Shown in pieces: positions 7,553-14,889 of a DNA stretch of 28,258 nucleotides. Each line of letters begins with the position of its first letter. Positions within the stretch are counted from its first letter, which is position 1. The stretch spans positions 1 through 28,258 of the forward strand of contig CAKTZP010000009.1 of assembly GCA_934636045.1 (NCBI GenBank), given 5' to 3'. The position numbers were made by a program, and so were the translations under genes. The DNA is from an uncultured Oscillospiraceae bacterium (GTDB lineage Bacteria; Bacillota; Clostridia; Oscillospirales; Oscillospiraceae). Under the pieces are notes generated by a model that had not been told where the DNA came from, ran no database searches, and saw nothing but the letters and a program-made list of their open reading frames with translations.

Positions 7553-9652
7553 CTAGCCCGCATCAGAGGATTCGGGCTGAGGGGTAGGGGCCTCGGTGGG
7601 CGCCTCGGTAGGCGCCTCCGTGGGTGCCTCGGTCGGAGCCTCCGTGGTGGGCGCTTCCGTGGGCGCCTCGGTCGTCGGGGGCTCGGTGGTCGGCTCGGTC
7701 GTCGGCTCCTCCTTGACGAGGTGGGCGATCTCGCGGTCGCGGCGGTCGTACTTCGAATAGCAGACGATCTCGGTGGAGATCAGCTTGCCGCTCTTGTCGT
7801 ACTTATACATATAGGTCGTGACGTTTGCGCCGTCGTAGGCGGTCTGAATCACGTCGCCCTCGCTGTAGCCGCTGTACTTATAATAGTTCGGCATGTCGGG
7901 GGAGATGTCGATGACCTTTTCCTGTGCGCTGAAATAATCGGTGACCTCATAGTCCAGCTCGACGGTGTATTCCTTTGTCTCCGTGCCGACAAAGCGGACA
8001 TGGACGTAGCCGTCGGAGACGGATGCGTCGATACGGATGGGGAAGGCGGTGTTGTTGCGGAACTTATAGTCCAGATAGCCCCAGTAAACGGTGGCGTCCA
8101 TGCCCCAAGGCACGTAGGACGGGGTGAACTGGTGCTCGGCGCGCTCGACGACCTCCAGGTTTGCCTTGATCGTGCAATAGAACAGAGTCGAGGCGACCTG
8201 GCAGACGCCGCCGCCGAGCTGGTTTTCGGTCTTGCCGCCGACGTAGACGCCGGCCTCGCCGTAGCCCTTTTCGGCGGTGCGCTCGCCGACCGTCTCGTTG
8301 AAGGAGAAGGTCGCGCCCGGCTTGAGGATGTAGCCGTTGACGGCCTCGGCGGCCAGCTCGAGGTTATGGGTACGGGTCGGGTTCCAGACGTGCGGGCTGT
8401 CAAAGGAGGACAGGGTGTCGCAGAAGAGCTGCTTTTCCAGCGTCTCGCGGGTAAACTGCGGCTTGAGGTCGGTCAGCGTCAGAGTGATGGTCTTGCCGGG
8501 CTTTGCGCCCTCGAAGGCGGCAACGGCGTCGGCCATGCGGAAGCCAAAGCCGTCCTTGCCGTCGGTGACCTCAAAGGTATCCTCGTCGCACTTGGCGTTG
8601 ACGGGCGCGGAGCAGTTGTAGTCCTTGTAGAGCTTGTCGAGATCGACGGGCTCGGGCAGCTCCTCCTGATAGAGATATTGCAGGTCAAAATTGCCGCTGA
8701 CATAGGCCGCGACGATCTCGTTATACAGCGCGTCGATGTCGATGTCGCGCTTGAGCGTGCCGAGGGTGATCTTGATGCAGTCGACCTGCTTGGGGTTGCC
8801 GTTTTCGTCGTTGACGGTGGTGGTGCCCTTCTCAACGGTGGTCTTGGTGCCGTCGCAGATCACGTCCTCCAGGTAGCTGGTGAGCACCTCGCGGATATAC
8901 GTGCCGTTCAGGGTCAGGTACTTGGAGACGTCCACGTCCACGCGGGTCTCGCTGTCCTTCTTGCCGGTGAGGGTGCGGCCGTATTGATAGGCGGCGTCTG
9001 CCGCGGCCTCGGCGTCCAGCGTTGCGCCGACGTCCTGCGCCAGCAGGGTCAGCTTGCGGTCGAGCAGCGTAGGCTTGCCGTTTTCGTCCAGCGGCGCGTC
9101 GGGATCGGTCTGGACGGTCTTGTCATCCTTCGGGATCGCGACGGTCTGCTGCACGTTTTGCAGCGGCTTGCCATAGATATCGACGCTGACTTCCTTCGAC
9201 GCGTCGTAGGTGGTGGTGTAGGTGGAGAAGGTCTCGCCGCGCGTGTAGAGGCGGACGTTCATATTGTCGTTGAAGGTGACGTTTTTCAGCGCCTCCGCGG
9301 CTTCCTCCTTCGTCATGCCGCTCAGGTCGACGCCGGCGACAAAGACGTTCTTGGCGATCTTGCCGTCATCGCTGCGGATCCAGAGGAACGCAATGACGCA
9401 GCCGACGAGCACCACGGCCGCGCAGAGGATGCCGATCACGACCGGCAGGCGGCTGCGCTTTCTCTGCTTTTTGCGCGCGGCGCTCTGGGCGCGCGTGGGC
9501 ATCTGGCCGGGCTGCTGCGCCGCAGAGCGGCGCGCACGCGCGGCGTTATCGGCGGCGGCCTTGCGCTGCTGCTGGCGCTCCCGGCGCTGCTGCTCGGCGC
9601 GCTTGGCAGCCTCCTGTGCCTGCGGACGGTTGGCTTTTTCAAATTTTCCCAT
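7553..9652 (-). CDS. VanW-family cell-surface protein with peptidoglycan-binding-like domain
   Basis: Single-pass membrane protein facing the cell wall, 699 residues. Residues 1-67 are a Lys/Arg/Gln-rich cytoplasmic tail and about 68-92 are the membrane segment. Residues about 100-340 include the 'GVDLSGMTKEEAAEAL' type found in PG_binding_4 domains. The VanW domain is about residues 420-555, with 'NLELAAEAVNGYILKPGATFSFN', 'GGGVCQVASTLFY' and 'YWGYLDYKFRNNT'. Residues about 648-690 are TEAP-type repeats. VanW was named from vancomycin-resistance clusters, but its biochemical role is not known and no van resistance genes are present here. The start is ATG 9652 behind TAGGAGA. It is a single-gene unit with a promoter-like site at 9769-9796. 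Confidence 0.92.
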   Translation of the reverse strand: MGKFEKANRPQAQEAAKRAEQQRRERQQQRKAAADNAARARRSAAQQPGQMPTRAQSAARKKQRKRSRLPVVIGILCAAVVLVGCVIAFLWIRSDDGKIAKNVFVAGVDLSGMTKEEAAEALKNVTFNDNMNVRLYTRGETFSTYTTTYDASKEVSVDIYGKPLQNVQQTVAIPKDDKTVQTDPDAPLDENGKPTLLDRKLTLLAQDVGATLDAEAAADAAYQYGRTLTGKKDSETRVDVDVSKYLTLNGTYIREVLTSYLEDVICDGTKTTVEKGTTTVNDENGNPKQVDCIKITLGTLKRDIDIDALYNEIVAAYVSGNFDLQYLYQEELPEPVDLDKLYKDYNCSAPVNAKCDEDTFEVTDGKDGFGFRMADAVAAFEGAKPGKTITLTLTDLKPQFTRETLEKQLFCDTLSSFDSPHVWNPTRTHNLELAAEAVNGYILKPGATFSFNETVGERTAEKGYGEAGVYVGGKTENQLGGGVCQVASTLFYCTIKANLEVVERAEHQFTPSYVPWGMDATVYWGYLDYKFRNNTAFPIRIDASVSDGYVHVRFVGTETKEYTVELDYEVTDYFSAQEKVIDISPDMPNYYKYSGYSEGDVIQTAYDGANVTTYMYKYDKSGKLISTEIVCYSKYDRRDREIAHLVKEEPTTEPTTEPPTTEAPTEAPTTEAPTEAPTEAPTEAPTEAPTPQPESSDAG
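7583..7711 (-). repeat. tandem coding repeat for Thr-Glu-(Ala/Pro)-Pro units
   Basis: Degenerate 12-base units on the - strand encode the 'TEPT', 'TEPP' and 'TEAP' repeats at the C-terminus of the VanW-family protein. Such a tract is prone to length change and probably forms an extended spacer in the cell wall. Confidence 0.85.
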
Positions 9653-9768
9653 AATCGTATTCTCCTATGCAGAGCAATTTTGCCCCGGACGCGCCGGAGG
9701 CGCGCTGCCGGAGCAGCTCCGGTATGCCTCACGCCGGACAAGGTCGGGCGTGCTGATTTCCTACATTA

Positions 9769-9796
9769 ATTATACCGAAAGCGGGCAAAAATGCAA
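9769..9796 (-). promoter_or_regulatory. sigma-A-type promoter of the VanW-family gene
   Basis: On the - strand, TTGCAT (9791-9796) and TATAAT (9769-9774) are separated by 16 bases. This gives a leader of about 110 bases before ATG 9652. The leader holds an imperfect hairpin around 9730-9752 (CACGCC with GGCGTG) and the short palindrome CCGGAGCAGCTCCGG just downstream. Confidence 0.65.
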
Positions 9797-9817
9797 CAAC
9801 GATTTCATGACGAAGTC

Positions 9818-9831
9818 TTACAAATTTGTAA
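9818..9831. promoter_or_regulatory. perfect 14-bp palindrome upstream of the VanW promoter
   Basis: TTACAAATTTGTAA is a perfect dyad located 21 bases upstream of the -35 hexamer in an AT-rich island within otherwise GC-rich DNA. It could be an operator or activator site, or simply AT-rich upstream promoter DNA. No matching second site was found. Confidence 0.35.
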
Positions 9832-9939
9832 TATTATGTAAACCAATCGTTGCGCATTTCGCATTTCGGCGCCACTTCTTCTTTCGACGAGAAATTCAAA
9901 CGAAAGTTCCGCGGAAATCCACAGAAATGAGAGATTTTT

Positions 9940-10257
9940 ACGTTATCGCATGGCGGGCTCTGCCCGCCGTCCTTGCTTCGCAAGGACGCAATCCCCAAAA
10001 TTGTCTCTGCCGAGCCAATTTTGACTGAGGGGTTGTCTTCGCGCCAAAGGCGCGAATTTTGATCGTGCCGCAGGCACACCACCATGATTCACTATTCATC
10101 ATTTATCATTCATCATTCACTATTCACGAAATCGATACTGCCAACAGCGGCGGGCTGAGGGCAGCCCGCCCTACGGCATTTATCGACGCTGCCAGCAGCG
10201 GACGGAGGCGGGCATCTGCCCCTGCGGCGTGGTATGGGCGATGTCAGCACAAATAAA
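9940..10257. repeat. composite of short intergenic repeats between spo0A and the VanW gene
   Basis: No gene is visible here. In order, there is GGCGGGCTCTGCCCGCC (palindrome, about 9952-9968), GTCCTTGCTTCGCAAGGAC (palindrome, about 9969-9987), an AT-rich tract of CATTCATCATT-like units (about 10086-10130), a family A repeat (10149-10176) and a GC-rich block ending near 10236. These look like layered, non-coding repeat insertions typical of gut clostridial intergenes. Confidence 0.5.
10149..10176. repeat. dispersed repeat family A, copy 1
   Basis: The 28-base unit GGCGGGCTGAGGGCAGCCCG plus CCCTACGG matches 16408-16435 at all but three or so positions, and the inverse of 25867-25894 more loosely. 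It contains its own small dyad (GGGCT...AGCCC). Confidence 0.7.
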
Positions 10258-10259
10258 TC

Positions 10260-10289
10260 ACCCGGAGGAAGCGTTACCTTCCTCCGGGT
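10260..10289 (-). terminator. intrinsic terminator of spo0A
   Basis: A perfect 12-bp stem (ACCCGGAGGAAG at 10260-10271, inverse at 10278-10289) with a 6-base loop lies 53 bases past the spo0A stop. On the - strand it is followed by the T-rich tail GATTTATTTG. Confidence 0.75.
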
Positions 10290-10341
10290 CATGGATGCGC
10301 GGCGTGCGGGCGGCGACGGCGCAGGCTGCCCGGGCGCGCGT

Positions 10342-11115
10342 TCAGATCGCCATGGGCTGCAGGCTTCGCAGCTGAAGCTGGAGCTTATCGGCGATGAGTG
10401 CAATGAATTCCGAATTGGTCGGCTTGCCCTTCGTGTTCGAAACGGTATTGCCGAAGAAGCGCTGCAGGGTCTCCAGATCGCCGCGATCCCACGCAACCTC
10501 GATGGCGTGACGGATGGCTCGCTCGACGCGCGAGGGCGTGGTGGCAAAGGTCTTCGCCACCTGCGGATACAGCACCTTGGTAATGGCATTGATGACCTCC
10601 ATGTCGCGAACGGCGATGATGATCGCCTCACGGAGATACTGATAGCCCTTGATGTGCGCCGGGACGCCGATCTCGTGGATCATGGAGGTGACCATTGCCT
10701 CCACGTCGATATCCCGCGAGCGGCCATACGGCCTGCGCTGCATGGCGTTGCGCATCTCGTCCAGACGCTCCAGCACGGCGCGCGTGGGGCAGGGCTTGAG
10801 CAGCACGTACTGCACCCCGAGCGACACCAACAGGCTGGAAACAAACTCGGTCATAAAGTCCGCCAGCACCAGCAGCATGGGCGGCTTCTCCATTGCGTTG
10901 GCGGTTTTGATCACGGAGATCCCGTCCGCCTGCGGCAGCATCATGTCCACCACAAGGATCTCCGGGTCGACCTCGTGCAGCATGTCCGAGGCGCGAACTC
11001 CGTCATTCGCGTAGCCGACCACCGCGTACCGGTCAGATTGCTTGAGCGTAGCGGTGAGGCTGATCGAGTAGTCCTCGCTGCTGTTGGCAAGCATGACACG
11101 ATACATCTTTTCCAT
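10342..11115 (-). CDS. spo0A: sporulation master regulator Spo0A with an altered receiver domain
   Basis: Response regulator that switches clostridia and bacilli into sporulation by binding 0A boxes in DNA. It is 257 residues, the normal length. The C-terminal DNA-binding domain (about residues 135-250) is near-canonical: '[20 protein letters not shown]', 'ITKVLYP', '[15 protein letters not shown]' and 'KPTNSEFIA'. The N-terminal receiver keeps the phosphorylation site Asp57 ('LVVDMMLP') and the conserved Lys107 ('LLKP'). The acidic pair that holds magnesium (Asp10-Asp11 in Bacillus subtilis) reads Asn11-Ser12 ('LANSSED'), and the conserved switch Thr reads Leu84. The start ATG 11115 follows GGAGG, 11 bases away. 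It is a single gene with its own terminator and a possible 0A box upstream. Confidence 0.97.
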   Translation of the reverse strand: MEKMYRVMLANSSEDYSISLTATLKQSDRYAVVGYANDGVRASDMLHEVDPEILVVDMMLPQADGISVIKTANAMEKPPMLLVLADFMTEFVSSLLVSLGVQYVLLKPCPTRAVLERLDEMRNAMQRRPYGRSRDIDVEAMVTSMIHEIGVPAHIKGYQYLREAIIIAVRDMEVINAITKVLYPQVAKTFATTPSRVERAIRHAIEVAWDRGDLETLQRFFGNTVSNTKGKPTNSEFIALIADKLQLQLRSLQPMAI

Positions 11116-11169
11116 CTGACAACATTCCTCCTCCTTGAATCCGTGTTTGCAAAACGGTAGCTATAATCT

Positions 11170-11230
11170 ATCATACCATTCGATCTATTGCAATAAAATT
11201 TATGCGAATTCAACGAAGTTCTGTTCGACA
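11170..11230 (-). promoter_or_regulatory. spo0A upstream region: possible promoter and 0A box
   Basis: On the - strand a TATGAT -10-like hexamer (11170-11175) lies 17 bases from a weak TTTTAT. About 50 bases further upstream is TGTCGAA (11224-11230) within AAATTTGTCGAACAGAA, an exact match to the 0A box core, so Spo0A may control its own gene. The 7-base core is expected about three times by chance in a window this size; only its position makes it notable. Confidence 0.45.
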
Positions 11231-11394
11231 AATTTCGCATATTTGGCAATAATACACAAATTCCAGAAGCGCAATAGAAAGCGCCACAGCCCGAGGGGAA
11301 CAGAAAAGACGCTATCTTATTGCGCATGGAGAAAGAAGCCTGAGGCGGCATATCGGCCTCCGGCGGCAGCGGAAAAGGCCGCGCAGGCGGCGCA

Positions 11395-11447
11395 GACCGT
11401 CAAAAAAAGCGAAGGCTGCCATTGCGCGGGTGCTTACACCCGCGGCA
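11395..11447. repeat. MITE-family fragment (left end)
   Basis: Matches the left end of the 7318-7491 element (compare 7320-7373): GTCAAAAAA, then GGCTG(T/C)CATTGCG and GGGTGCTT(G/A)CACCCG. Directly after it, ACGGTCAAAAAAGTCCG starts a second left-end-like segment. No open reading frame is supported. Confidence 0.55.
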
Positions 11448-11581
11448 GACGGTCAAAAAAGTCCGCAATCGTTAAAATCGGTTTTCTTTTTTGAAGCCTC
11501 GTTCTCCGCGCTTTGATGATCAAAAAAGCAGAGCCTTCCAAGTTTTATCGTCTTCAAAGCAGCTTGCTTCGTAAGGTTTTT

Positions 11582-11680
11582 GTCCTTGCGAGGCCGCCCG
11601 CGGCAAGCTCGCAGAATGGTATTGATTTTCCGCTATTTTTGGCGAATTCGAAACATTCTGCATGAGCTTCTCACGCCGGG
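11582..11680. repeat. MITE-family fragment (diverged body)
   Basis: Shares with 7343-7446 the blocks CTCGCAGAAT and TTTGGCGAATTCGAAACATT, followed by CATGAG and a CACG box. With the 11395-11447 piece it makes up much of the 751-base gap between spo0A and mscL. I see no gene in that gap: it holds the spo0A upstream region, these repeat fragments and the mscL terminator. Confidence 0.55.
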
Positions 11681-11763
11681 CTACGCCCGCCGGCCGGCAA
11701 ACGGTGTGTCCCTACCCGCGGGGCGCCCCCGGCGCTTTCCCCTCGCGGTGCTGCAAATAAGGC

Positions 11764-11805
11764 GCCCGCCGAATGTGCTGAGGGTGGTCAACACATTCGG
11801 CGGGC
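11764..11805 (-). terminator. intrinsic terminator of mscL
   Basis: A perfect 14-bp stem (GCCCGCCGAATGTG at 11764-11777, inverse at 11792-11805) begins 61 bases after the mscL stop. The - strand tail after it is GCCTTATTTG, moderately T-rich. Confidence 0.7.
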
Positions 11806-11866
11806 AGGGAAAAAGGGGAAAGGGGAGATAATGGAACGACAGCAGGTCTGATCCGGGGACTGTCGG

Positions 11867-12331
11867 TCAGCGCTCTTTCAGCAGGTCGCGAATCTCGGTC
11901 AGCAGCTTTTCCTCATTGCTCGGCTCCGGGGGCGCGGCGGGCTCTTCTTCCTCTGCCTGTTTTTTCTGGCCGAGGGTTCGCAGCTTGTTCATGCCCTTGA
12001 CCATCAGGAAGATCACGAGGGCCAGAATCAGGAAGCTGATCACGGAGGAAAGGAAATCGCCGAAGCGAAGGTAATTGACGATCGCCTCGCCCGTTTCGGG
12101 GTCGAGCTTCTCGCCAAAGAGCGAGGGGAGCGCGATCTTCCACGAGGAAAAATCTACGCTGCCGGTAAAGATCGAGATGATCGGCATGATCAGATTTTTC
12201 GTAAAGGAATCGACCAGATCCTTGAACACGCCGCCGATGATGACGCCGATGGCCATATCGAACATGTTCCCCTTGAGGGCGAATTCCTTAAATTCCTTGA
12301 TAAAACCGCGGGCTTTTTCTGCTTTTGCCAT
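11867..12331 (-). CDS. mscL: large-conductance mechanosensitive channel MscL
   Basis: Homopentameric inner-membrane channel that opens under membrane tension to release solutes during osmotic downshock. It is 154 residues, within the family range. The N-terminal amphipathic helix and first pore helix ('FIKEFKEFALKGNMFDMAIGVIIGGVF') are nearly canonical. 'LVDSFTKNLIMPIISIFTG' continues the signature, the second helix is 'FLSSVISFLILALVIFLMVKGMNKL', and the acidic then helical C-terminal bundle ends in 'EEKLLTEIRDLLKER'. The start ATG 12331 is preceded by AAGGAGGAGG. It appears to have its own promoter (12428-12455) and terminator (11764-11805), so it is probably separate from the ECF operon upstream. 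Confidence 0.97.
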   Translation of the reverse strand: MAKAEKARGFIKEFKEFALKGNMFDMAIGVIIGGVFKDLVDSFTKNLIMPIISIFTGSVDFSSWKIALPSLFGEKLDPETGEAIVNYLRFGDFLSSVISFLILALVIFLMVKGMNKLRTLGQKKQAEEEEPAAPPEPSNEEKLLTEIRDLLKER

Positions 12332-12364
12332 GGGGGAGCCTCCTCCTTATTTTGCGAAAAACGG

Positions 12365-12425
12365 AACTGCCAATGCAGCGGATGGGGCAACTCCCCGGGG
12401 CGGGGGATCCGCCGCATTGACAGTT
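12365..12425 (-). promoter_or_regulatory. long hairpin at the start of the mscL leader
   Basis: The arms 12365-12383 and 12407-12425 are inverse copies over 19 bases with two positions that become G-U pairs in the - strand RNA; the 23-base loop is GC-rich. On the - strand the stem is followed by CCG and TTTTT. It could terminate read-through from the ECF operon, attenuate mscL, or protect the mRNA 5' end, because the promoter's -10 box lies only three bases upstream of it. Confidence 0.6.
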
Positions 12426-12427
12426 TC

Positions 12428-12455
12428 ATTATAGCGCATTTGCATAAAAAATCAA
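12428..12455 (-). promoter_or_regulatory. sigma-A-type promoter of mscL
   Basis: On the - strand, TTGATT (12450-12455) and TATAAT (12428-12433) are spaced by 16 bases. Transcription would begin near 12421, giving a leader of about 90 bases that opens directly with the long hairpin. Confidence 0.7.
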
Positions 12456-12541
12456 GTGATTTCTTTCGAAAAATATACAAAAATAACGGTTTTCTTTCTT
12501 TTTTTCGGAAACCGGGGGGAATTTGCGGTTTTCTGCGGCGG

Positions 12542-13225
12542 TCAGGCGCCGTATTTATCGCGGATGCGTTGGAGCTTGCTGCCGATCGGCTTGGCCAACA
12601 CGAGCAGAAACACGACATTCGACGCACAGTAAAGTGCTGTGAAACTTGCCGAGCTGGCGACCGCTGCCAGATAGCGGCTGAGGACGAAATGTCCCTCCGC
12701 CCAGAGCACCGTCCAAACGTCCATCAGCACCGAGTAGACTACGCCGCTCAGCGCGCCGAAGACGCACAGCCACACCCGGCTGGCGCGCAGCTGCTTGGCG
12801 AAAAGACCCGCCAGCAGGCCGACCATGCCCCACGCGAACATCTGAAACGGCGTCCACGGGCCTTGGCCGAAGTAGAAGTTCGACAGCACGGCCGTCAGCG
12901 CGCCGGTCAAGAAGCCCGCCTCGCTGCCGAAATACATGGCCGTCAGGATGACCATGGCCGTGACCGGCTTGAAGCCCGGCAGGGCGGCGAACAGCAGCCG
13001 GCCGAGCACGCTCAGCGCCGTGAGCACCGCGATGAGCACGAGGCGAATGCTGCCGTTTTCACCGCGCTCAAAGCGCAGGAAGAACGGAATGCACGCCAAA
13101 ATTGCAACGGCAAGTGACAAAAAAGCGTACTGCTTGCCGTCAAATACGTAGTTGCCCAGCAAAACGACCGCCGGGATGGCCAGCACCAGCAGCGCGTAGG
13201 ACAGCCAGCTTTTCCAGTGCTTCAT
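12542..13225 (-). CDS. ECF transporter S component (substrate-binding membrane subunit; corrinoid suspected)
   Basis: Substrate-specific membrane subunit of an energy-coupling factor importer, 227 residues and almost wholly hydrophobic, with about six to seven helices. Its N-terminal two helices are followed by a typical S-component core: 'IAVLTALSVLGRLLFAALPGFKP', the small-residue helix 'GSEAGFLTGALTAVLSNFYFG', then 'QGPWTPFQMFAWGMVGLLAG'. This text resembles the S components annotated in clostridia next to DUF4430 genes and the cobalamin-type (CbrT-like) group, but no substrate residue can be named from sequence, so the substrate is an inference. The start ATG 13225 overlaps the ATPase stop (ATGA) and follows AAGGAGGG. 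It ends the long - strand operon; no strong terminator precedes the mscL hairpin. Confidence 0.85.
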   Translation of the reverse strand: MKHWKSWLSYALLVLAIPAVVLLGNYVFDGKQYAFLSLAVAILACIPFFLRFERGENGSIRLVLIAVLTALSVLGRLLFAALPGFKPVTAMVILTAMYFGSEAGFLTGALTAVLSNFYFGQGPWTPFQMFAWGMVGLLAGLFAKQLRASRVWLCVFGALSGVVYSVLMDVWTVLWAEGHFVLSRYLAAVASSASFTALYCASNVVFLLVLAKPIGSKLQRIRDKYGA

Positions 13226-14889
13226 GCGCGCCCTCCTTCCCGGCAGAGCGCCGTGACCTCCTCACACAGCACGGCGTTCGGCAGAAGCGCCCGCGCAATG
13301 CGGCTGGCGGCGGTGGTGTAAAAGTGGTTGCCGGAGAAAAACTCGTTCGGCGCGCCGTCGGCAATGACCTCGCCGTCGAAGAACAGCGCGCAGCGGTCGG
13401 CCACGGCGGCGGCAAATTCAACGTCGTGCGTGACCATGACGATCGTGCGGCCGTCGGCGCGCAGCCGGTGCAGCAGCGCGCGCAGGCGCTCCTTGTATTC
13501 GGCGTCGAGCCCCTTGGTCGGCTCGTCGAGCAGCAGGAGCTTCGGCTCGGTCAGCAGGAGCTTGCCGAGCGCGCATTTTTGCTGCTCGCCGCCGCTGAGG
13601 TCGTAAGGGTGCCGGTCCAGCAGCGGCGCAATGTCCAGCTGCGCGGCGAGGGCGTCGATTTTTGCCGCCTGCTCTGCGGGCTTGACGCCGTGGGCAGTGA
13701 GCAGGTGATGATAGTCCTCGCGGACGCTGTCCTTTAAAAAAACCGTGCGCGGGCTCTGCGGCAGCAGCGCAAGGCAGCCGCGGTAGAGCGCACCGTTTTT
13801 GTAGTCCTTCATCCGTTTTCCGAGGATGCGGATCGTCCCGCGGTAGGGCCTTTCCAGCCCGGCCAGCAGGTGGAGCGTGGTCGTTTTGCCCGCGCCGTTG
13901 CCGCCGAGCAGGGCAAAAATTTCCCCTGCGCGGACGGAGAGCGACAGCTCGCGCAGTACGTCCGGCGCGTCCTTTTCATAGCGGAAGCAGAGGCCGTCGG
14001 CCTCCAGCACCGGCGGCGTTTTCGGCCGCGGGCGGACGGGAACCAGCGCCCCGGCGCACTGGGAAAAATGCTGCTCCAGCAGCTCGCGTCCCTCGCGGAC
14101 GGTCAGCGGGCACGGCACGTCCGGCACATCCAGCCCCGCCCAGATGCGGCTGGCGCTGGGCAGACCTGCGGCCAGCGGATGCCCACGCAGTGCCGCGCAG
14201 AGCTCCCGCGGCGTCCCGGTCAGGCAGGGCGCGCCGCTGCGCTCCATCACGATCACGCGGTCGGCCACGGGGAAGACCTCCTCCAGCCGGTGCTCAGACA
14301 GCAGGATCGTCAGCCCAAGCTCGCGGTTGAGCTTTTGCAGCGTGGCGATAAAATCCGCCGCAGCGATGGGGTCGAGCTGGCTCGTCGGCTCGTCGAGCAG
14401 CAGCAGCTTCGGCTGCATGACCATGACGGCTGCGAGGTTCAGCAGCTGCTTCTGGCCGCCGGAAAGATGGTCGGTGTCGCTGTGATACCACGACTGGATG
14501 CCGAAGAAGCTGGCCATCTCGCCGACGCGGCGGCGGATGTCGCCGTTTTTCAGCCCGAGGCTCTCGAGGCCGAAGGCCAGCTCGTGCCAGACCTTGTCGG
14601 TGACGAGCTGCTCGTCCGGATCCTGCCGGACAAAGCCGATCTCCGCCGCGCTGCGGCGGTCACCGAGCGCGGAAAGCGGCGCGCCGCCGTAGAGGATCTC
14701 GCCGCTCCGCGTGCCGTGGGGCGCAAGCTCGCGCTTGAGCAGGCGCAGGAGGGTCGTTTTGCCGCTGCCCGAGGGGCCGCACAGAACGGTAAAGCTCCCG
14801 CGCTCGACGGAAAAATTCAGCTCCGCCAGCGCCGCCGCGTCGCGGTTGGGGTAGGTAAAGCTCAGATTCTTGACTTGCAGGAATTCCAT
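13222..14889 (-). CDS. ecfA: fused ECF transporter ATPase (EcfA-EcfA')
   Basis: Energising subunit of the ECF importer, with both ATPase halves on one 555-residue chain. Half one (about residues 1-240) has Walker A 'GPSGSGKTT', Q-loop region 'VRQDPDEQL', signature 'LSGGQKQ', Walker B 'LLLLDEPTSQLD' and switch His in 'SEHR'. Half two (about 295-545) has 'GGNGAGKTT', 'LSGGEQQK', 'LLLLDEPTKGLD' and 'VTHD'. All catalytic motifs are intact in both halves, so both sites may hydrolyse ATP. Dedicated fused ATPases of this sort sit with their own T and S subunits (group I ECF systems). ATG 14889 is preceded by GAAGGAGGG inside the end of ecfT; the two genes overlap by 28 bases. Confidence 0.95.
   Translation of the reverse strand: MEFLQVKNLSFTYPNRDAAALAELNFSVERGSFTVLCGPSGSGKTTLLRLLKRELAPHGTRSGEILYGGAPLSALGDRRSAAEIGFVRQDPDEQLVTDKVWHELAFGLESLGLKNGDIRRRVGEMASFFGIQSWYHSDTDHLSGGQKQLLNLAAVMVMQPKLLLLDEPTSQLDPIAAADFIATLQKLNRELGLTILLSEHRLEEVFPVADRVIVMERSGAPCLTGTPRELCAALRGHPLAAGLPSASRIWAGLDVPDVPCPLTVREGRELLEQHFSQCAGALVPVRPRPKTPPVLEADGLCFRYEKDAPDVLRELSLSVRAGEIFALLGGNGAGKTTTLHLLAGLERPYRGTIRILGKRMKDYKNGALYRGCLALLPQSPRTVFLKDSVREDYHHLLTAHGVKPAEQAAKIDALAAQLDIAPLLDRHPYDLSGGEQQKCALGKLLLTEPKLLLLDEPTKGLDAEYKERLRALLHRLRADGRTIVMVTHDVEFAAAVADRCALFFDGEVIADGAPNEFFSGNHFYTTAASRIARALLPNAVLCEEVTALCREGGRA

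Noticed and set aside
7553..9652. Vancomycin resistance determinant, because of the VanW domain
   Set aside because: VanW domains are common in non-resistant clostridia, and no vanHAX, vanRS or vanY/Z genes are present.
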